From Loxodes magnus (Eukaryota > Ciliophora > Karyorelictea > Loxodida > Loxodidae), in contig CAMPDV010000850.1 in the NCBI GenBank assembly GCA_946699065.1, positions 62,001 through 126,000 on the forward strand: DNA of 64,000 nucleotides. Direction: 5' to 3'. Each line of letters opens with the position of its first letter. Positions within the stretch are counted from its first letter, which is position 1. The notes under the pieces were generated by a model. The model did no database searches. It worked only from the letters and a program-made list of their open reading frames with translations, and was not told the DNA's origin. Positions 58,231 to 64,000 of the stretch are shown piece by piece. The position numbers and the translations under genes are program-made.

Positions 58231-58960
58231 AACCATAAAAAGTAAAAAAAAATTAAAAAAGTTAATACTGGAGAAATATCAAGTGAAATAGGAAAAATTT
58301 TACAACAATGATTTAGGAGAAGTTTGAAGAAAAATTATAAATATTGAAAAATTAATCAATCATCAATAGAATTAGGCAAGATCTAAAAATAATAAGCAAA
58401 AGTTTTCAAATTTTTTTAATTTATACTATTGATATTAGAGATTGCTGAAAAAGAGGTAGAAAATTCCCAAGAACGCAAAGGTTTAAAATATTCATTCTCA
58501 CTATAATTGCGTAAAACCTGATACTGAAACTCTAATTTTGATTGATAAAGTGAAACAAACAGTTAAATCTAATAATAAAAATAAAATATTGCTTAATTTG
58601 TAATAAGAGGATTTACAATAACTGAATATCATCATATTCCTATGAAAAAGCAATAAAATTTAAGATTTCTTCGGTGCTTATATTAGTACGAATTTAAAAT
58701 TCTATATTAAAAGGCAAAATAATACTAATCATTCTCTGAATATCTTTACTAATAGCCCGAAGTTTAAGAAAGAATTTTCTTAAATAAGATATTTCTTAAA
58801 TAATATTTTTGAATGTAAAGGTAAATATAAAAATAGCAGCACTTGAAACTAATTTATATCCAGTATATTTATTAATTGTATAATTATTAGCCAATTTATT
58901 TATTTTTAAGTAAATTAGCAAAAAACTTCTATAATGATATAATGCTTTATCTGGCAAAAA
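58230..58960 (+). CDS. hypothetical protein, unclear ends
   Basis: One frame gives balanced soluble protein over about 700 bases (YQVKQEKFYNNDLGEVWRKI, HSHYNCVKPDTETLILIDKV, FFGAYISTNLKFYIKRQ). No start or TGA stop is clear and no family is recognised. It lies directly upstream of the second MORN-RBR copy and could be part of a larger gene. Confidence 0.3.
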
Positions 58961-58969
58961 TATTTTCTA

Positions 58970-61163
58970 GTTCTTTTGACTTCTTCTTATAAGTTAAATT
59001 TTATTTTAATACGTTATTCAAAACTTATTTGCTCATTGAAAATAACTGAAAGATTCCTTAATATATTAAATATCTAGAGGCACATAGAGAGTGGTTATCT
59101 AGAAAATGTTTTGCAGATATATGGATTATTAAGATATAATGTGTTACTATTTTAAAGCATAAAATCCTTTTATAAATGTTCTATAATATTTAATTGCTTA
59201 GCTTTAAAATCTAATGCTTCATATTTATTATGCTTAATTTTCCTATTTTAATTCAATTAAAGTTTTTCAAATTTGTTTTTATAATAAAATGAAGCAAGAA
59301 AAAGAGGAAGATATTACTTAGAGTTAAGTGATAGAACTTTTATAGCAAGGTATATATAGGATAGCTTATAATAATGGAAATGTTTATGAAGGGTAAGTAG
59401 TAAATGGCAAAAAATAAGGAATAGGAAAATATTCTTATAAAAGTGGAGTTATTTACGAAGCAGACTTTCTTGAAAATAAGAAACATGGAAATGAAAAGCT
59501 TAAATATCCAAAAGGAGACTTTTATTAAGGGGAATTTAAAGATAATTAAAGGCATGGATAAGGGATTTTATAATATATAAATGGAGATTGTTATGAAGGC
59601 CAATGAATAAATGGTAAAAAATAAGGAAAAGGAACTTTTACTTGGATTATAAGTTAATGAAAAGGAGAAAAGTATATAGGAGATTGGTATGAAGATAAAA
59701 GACATGGAAAAGGGATAACATAATATTAAAATGGAGATGTTTACGAAGGAGATTTTAAAGAAAATAAAATGGACAGAAAAGGAGTTTTTAAATATATAGA
59801 AGGAGATATTTGCGAAGGAGAGTGAAAAGAAGGAAAAGTATCATGGTAAAGGAATCTTAAAATATAAAAATGGAAATATTTATGAAGAGATTGATTTAAT
59901 GATAAAAAGCAAGGTTAAGGAGTTCTAACATTAAAAAATGGAGATAAATATGAAGGATAATGACTAAATGATAAAAAATAAGGAAAAAGTACTTACTTAT
60001 GAGGCGAAGGATAATGATAAGGTGAAAAATACGTAGGAGAATGAAAGAAAATGAATGCCATGGAAAAGGAATTTATTATTAATCAATAAGAGAAATTTTT
60101 GAAGGTGAATGAATTGATGGAAAAAAGCAAGAATATAGAGTGCTAAAGTTATAAAATGGAAAATTTATGAAGGTTAGTGAAAAAATGACTAAATATAGTA
60201 AGTAAATACTGTTATAGAGCAATAATAGAACTTAGAATGAAAATAATAATAAACATAAAATATTTAGTCAAATTTACAAAAATTTGAATAATAAAATAAT
60301 TAAAATATTTAGACTAATTTTGAAGAGAACCATATTATTTGCTAATCATGCTAAAGATATTATTTTGCATCTTATATAAAAGTATTAGGTTGTAATCATC
60401 AATTTTGCACATTTTGCTTAAAAAAATGAATAGAAACATAAATAATTTAAGGAAAATTTAAAAGTGAAAATATTGTGTGTGCTTAATGTTCTGATCCTTT
60501 AGAGATAGGAATCGGAGTTAGAGATCACAACATTATTAAAGGTTTAATTAGTAAAGAATATTGAGAAAAGCTAACAAACTAAAGATAAAATTTATAAAAT
60601 GGATTAATGTATTCTTTTAAATAGATGTTGCTTTTAAATGGGATGCTAAGTTAAATTTAAAATACCTGTATAACCAGATATCATTAATTGTGACGAATGC
60701 TAGTAAAAAGTTTGTTCGCCGTGTCTCCAATAATCATGTTCTGGAAATTGCTAAGAAATAAATGTTATTAAGGTAAGAGACATTTAAAAATAGGCAAGAA
60801 AAGTTGTAAGACAAGTAGGAACGGATATTAGAAAATGTCCCTACTGTGGATAATATACTACAAAAGATTCAAAATATTAATATATTACATGTTCTGGATT
60901 TAAAAGAAACTGGGCTTTTTGTTGTGAGGTCAAATTAAGAGTAAGTAATAAATGTAACCTACATTAGAACACGGAAATCATTACCATGCAATAGGCTGTC
61001 GATGCTATGTTAAAAATAATAGCGTAGATTGAATGGAAAAAGATTGTGAAGAATCACAAAGTTTGATAATCTGTGTCAATAGCCAGGTAAAATAAATCCA
61101 TAATTATTGTCATTCAGCAATCTATTAGAGAAGGAGATAAAAAGGCAAGATAAAATAAATTGA
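58970..61163 (+). repeat. 2.2 kb direct repeat, copy 2
   Basis: Second copy of 27660-29853, same orientation and boundaries. The region upstream of the first Met keeps an in-frame reading in most of its length. Confidence 0.85.
59289..61163 (+). pseudogene. MORN-RBR protein, broken copy 2
   Basis: ATG at 59289 (MKQEKEEDITQSQVIELLQQ). The MORN repeats are in frame where copy 1 is not, but one extra base lies near 59840, and other differences include a short deletion near 59885. The RING1-IBR offset (near 60632) is shared with copy 1. The 21-base intron (60773-60793) is kept, but the 17-base intron (60941-60957) has AA in place of AG. RING1, IBR and RING2 cysteines are still mostly recognisable, and the end is at TGA 61161-61163. 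Confidence 0.72.
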
Positions 61164-62411
61164 AGAATTTTACAAAATTATTAACTTAAATTTAATATTT
61201 ATTAAATAAAATAATCCCATTGGCAAGGAAACTTATTCAATTCTCAAATTATTAAAAACAAATTTTATTTTTGAATAAAAATAATAATTAAATTAAAGTT
61301 ACCGCCATTTATTGGATTTCCACGATTAAAAAATAAACCAATTTCATTGTAAATAATATTCTAGAAATGTTTCTATGTTCATCTGTTCTCTTCGTTTATC
61401 TTTTCTTCTTTTCTCTATTTTAAAAATAAAAATTGATTATCTCTTTTCTTTCAAATCTTAAAACTTTCCAAATGCTAAAGTTAGAAGGGAATAGAGAAAA
61501 TTCAGATCTTTTGCTATGTCAAGGGCAAATTAATTTCTTCTATAAAAATTTTAATTTGTCTCAGTCATATTTTTAGACATTTTCTGACTCGTGCTCAGAA
61601 TTTACCAGGGGTACAAAGATTTGACTTACGGGTCGCTTATTTTTTTCAAATTTTAATTCTTTCTTGGAATTTATTTTAGAAGACAGGCATATCACAATAA
61701 AATTCGAGAATAAATTTAGAATAAGAAGATTCCCCATTTGGAGAAGTTGATTTGATTCATTTGATGATTATATAAAGAAAATGTAGAAAATGAGAAAATT
61801 TAAATTAACATCAAAAAGTTAATTCACGGCAACTTAATAATGGTAACGTCAAGTTAATTAATTTATTTATTTATTTATGCTTTTCTAATGAATAAGTAAG
61901 TTTAAAAATTTAGATTTGTATGTCATGAATAAATAATAACAAAATTTGATATGTTTAGAAAATATTGATTCTAATTATATTTAACAGACTATTTTACTTT
62001 ATAAGATGAAAAAAATTAAACGAAGTGTTATTAACTAATTTTTTAAATAATAGGATTTAAAATTGGATTGTAGATTAAATAATAAGCTTATTTAATTTTT
62101 TCCAAATATTTTGTAGTAATTTAATATAATAAAACCTTAAAATTTGTGAAAAGTCTATAATCTGAATGAGCTAACAAAGATAATACATTATGTGAAAATA
62201 AAATTTCTTTAGTTCTTTTATAAAGCAAGATACTCTAAGTATTTTTATCTATTTATATAGTAAAGAAGCATATTTTCTTCTTATTTTTGTTTTTAAAAAA
62301 GGATTAAAAGAATTAGAATTAACTGTCCTAATCTTTTTATCATTTATATTGCTATCAAAATTATAAGTTTAATCTATTTATTAAAATGCAAAAGATTAAT
62401 AATTATTTAAG
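61164..62411. repeat. AT-rich stretch with dispersed repeat copy 2
   Basis: 61380-61650 resembles 18780-19060. A run of ATTT repeats lies near 61858-61880. No gene is supported. Confidence 0.4.
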
Positions 62412-62484
62412 GCCGAAATAGCTCAGTAGGGAGAGCGTTAGACTGAAGATCTAAAGGTCCCCGGTTCAATCCCGGGTTTCGGCA
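62412..62484 (+). tRNA. tRNA-Phe(GAA)
   Basis: 73 bases, full cloverleaf. The acceptor GCCGAAA pairs with TTTCGGC, discriminator A. The D-arm is GCTC...GAGC. The anticodon stem TTAGA/TCTAA carries loop CTGAAGA with anticodon GAA. The T-arm is CCCGG TTCAATC CCGGG. It is followed directly by six T, a Pol III terminator. No intron. Confidence 0.96.
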
Positions 62485-62490
62485 TTTTTT
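62485..62490 (+). terminator. Pol III terminator of tRNA-Phe
   Basis: Run of T directly after the discriminator base. Confidence 0.8.
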
Positions 62491-62536
62491 ACTATAACTA
62501 TATTTATTAAAAAGAACTAAAAATTTTAGATAAAAG

Positions 62537-62603
62537 CGACTCTACAGGGATTTGAACCCCAATTTTGGGCTCCGTAGGCGTGCTACCCTTACACCATAGA
62601 GCC
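62537..62603 (-). tRNA. tRNA-like sequence, possibly tRNA-Arg(ACG), shortened
   Basis: The acceptor GGCTCTA pairs with TAGAGTC (one G-T), discriminator G. The D-arm is GTGT...GCAC, and the T-arm TGGGG TTCAAAT CCCTG folds with G-U pairs. The loop CTACGGA would give anticodon ACG. However, only 67 bases are present and the anticodon stem cannot form, so about five bases are missing. Probably a decayed gene. Confidence 0.45.
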
Positions 62604-62861
62604 TTGTTATTCTTTATATTATTTCCTTTACTAAAAGTAAACTAAATAAATAAATTTTAAATAATCTTCTACTTAATTAATTAGTAAGATTAAGCTATTT
62701 CATATTTAATATTAGGAATTTATAAACCAAAAAACTTTTTAGTTTAATAATTGAGAGCCATATGCAGTTAGCCTCTTTAAAAAATGGTTTTTATATTACT
62801 AAAAAATAAAAATACATAAATTTACTTTTCAAACCTATCAAACTACAGTAGATTATCAAAT
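62604..62861. other. AT-rich intergenic
   Basis: Nothing recognised between the tRNA-like sequence and the terminal direct repeat. Confidence 0.5.
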
Positions 62862-64000
62862 ATTATAATTTTTTAACATTATTAACTAAATAGAGTAAAA
62901 AATAAAAGGATGCTTCATGGAAATTAACCTCAATAAAGCATTTTTCTTAAAGCTGAACTTTAGTTTATTTCATTCTCTATTATGTATTTATATCTAAATG
63001 ATATTTTATTATCTACTTATAATTGAAATATTTGAAATGTTAGGCATATAAATATCCTCATATAGTTATTTACTATTTTCATATCTTCACAAAATAAAAA
63101 ATAATAATAATAATTATTATTAATTATTAATTATAGTGTATTTATTATTATTAGGTTAATTACTTTAAGTTCAATTGCATGTGCTTCTATAAAATTTTTG
63201 CTATTTCCTTCGAAGTTTTTCATAGATTTCTAGTTCTTCAGCTCATTTTTCATCTTGTTCTGAAGATAATTTATTTTCTTCCCTCTTAATTCTATATACC
63301 CTTTAGCTTCTTATAGTATTTCCTTCATTAATCAATAATTTGCTTCCTCTTCCATGTTTTTATTTTCTTCTATATCCTCTCTCTTCGTATATGTGTTTAT
63401 ATTATAGAACGAATATCAAAAATAGTCTGTATTCAACCTGTTTCTCCACACTCTATTACTTAAAAATATCTAAGAGCTGTCTTTTATTTATTTAAGTTAA
63501 GTAAAAATGTTATAGTAGATTTAGGGAAATCTAAAGGGAGGATAGACCATAATAATATATTTACAACGTTGAAATACTTATAAACCACCAATTTAAGAGT
63601 ATTACTTTAATAAAACTCCTATTTGCTAACTTTAGTAATATTTAAGTCATATAAGATATTGTCTTTGTATAATAGTTTTAAGCAAGTCTTAAACTTTTAG
63701 AATAGCAAAGAACTAAGATTTTTAATCAGTCACAAAAATAGAAATTTATTAGAGAATATTTCATAATAGAGATGCTATAAAAGAAAATAATACTATAAAA
63801 TTAAAATTACTTTGCCATTTCAAAAATAAACAGCAGTTTATAATTATCTTTTCAATTATAAACTATACAATAAAGCAATTTATTTATCTCAATTATTAGT
63901 TAATTAGTAATTAACTTTTAAACGAAAAATCAAATTTAAGATAAATGTGTTAATCATTTTATATATTTTTCAAAGACATTTTATATAAAATTGCTTATTA
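62862..64000. repeat. right copy of the terminal direct repeat
   Basis: Same sequence and orientation as 1-1137, running off the window end. It includes the second copy of the possible minus-strand gene. Confidence 0.9.
63091..63764 (-). CDS. hypothetical protein, possibly spliced (right copy)
   Basis: Copy of 230-903 with an offset of about 62861. The internal ATG corresponds to 63550. The visible length difference lies in the TAA-rich tract at its 3' side. Same caveats as the left copy. Confidence 0.3.

Noticed and set aside
1-64000. Organellar or bacterial origin of the AT-rich DNA
   Set aside because: Nuclear-type features (spliceosomal GT-AG introns, MORN/F-box/RBR proteins, a LINE and Pol III tRNA termination) fit a ciliate nucleus.

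Overview
The window reads as AT-rich nuclear DNA of a ciliate with a reassigned genetic code. Reading TAA and TAG as Gln and TGA as Trp turns stretches full of standard stop codons into long MORN-repeat proteins (the Trp of the EG[DE]W motif is often TGA, the Gln of HGQG is often TAA) and into a complete LINE reverse transcriptase (TGA supplies both Trp of the NWRP motif). TGA is also the only codon seen at conserved protein ends: four MORN-F-box-LRR paralogues stop at the same TGA, after which their alignment loses frame. UAA/UAG = Gln with UGA = Trp and stop, plus introns of 16 to 23 bases, fits a karyorelictean such as Loxodes (NCBI code 27) better than a heterotrich, but the species cannot be told from sequence alone. 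Because almost nothing is a stop in this code, an open frame proves little. Calls rest on domains, on paralogue comparison and on whether indels between copies keep frame.

Layout. A gene-like region at 1-903 sits in a segment that returns at 62862-64000. Two arms of a large inverted repeat, about 2083-16569 and 37166-50854, flank a roughly 20.6 kb spacer. Each arm carries MORN-F-box-LRR genes (A and B on the minus strand at left, E and D on the plus strand at right), a 130-codon ORF, a decayed tRNA-Phe copy and several small mobile elements. The spacer holds a third MORN-F-box-LRR gene (C), an apparently intact MORN-RBR gene at 21246-23270, a broken MORN-RBR copy near 28-30 kb, and many further mobile elements. 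The right arm ends at a LINE (50855 to about 57460) with a long coiled-coil ORF1 and an unbroken 1221-residue AP-endonuclease/reverse-transcriptase ORF2. A second broken MORN-RBR copy follows (about 59-61.2 kb), then a clean tRNA-Phe gene and a tRNA-like sequence, then the terminal duplication.

Two themes stand out. First, MORN repeats are fused to two different kinds of ubiquitin-ligase module, F-box plus LRR and RING-IBR-RING, both amplified here. Second, at least eleven loci carry a small mobile element whose single ORF encodes a basic N-terminus, a coiled coil and one CCHC zinc knuckle. The inverted repeat supplies natural filled/empty site pairs that show target-site duplications for these insertions. 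Most of the remaining sequence is AT-rich and without supportable genes.
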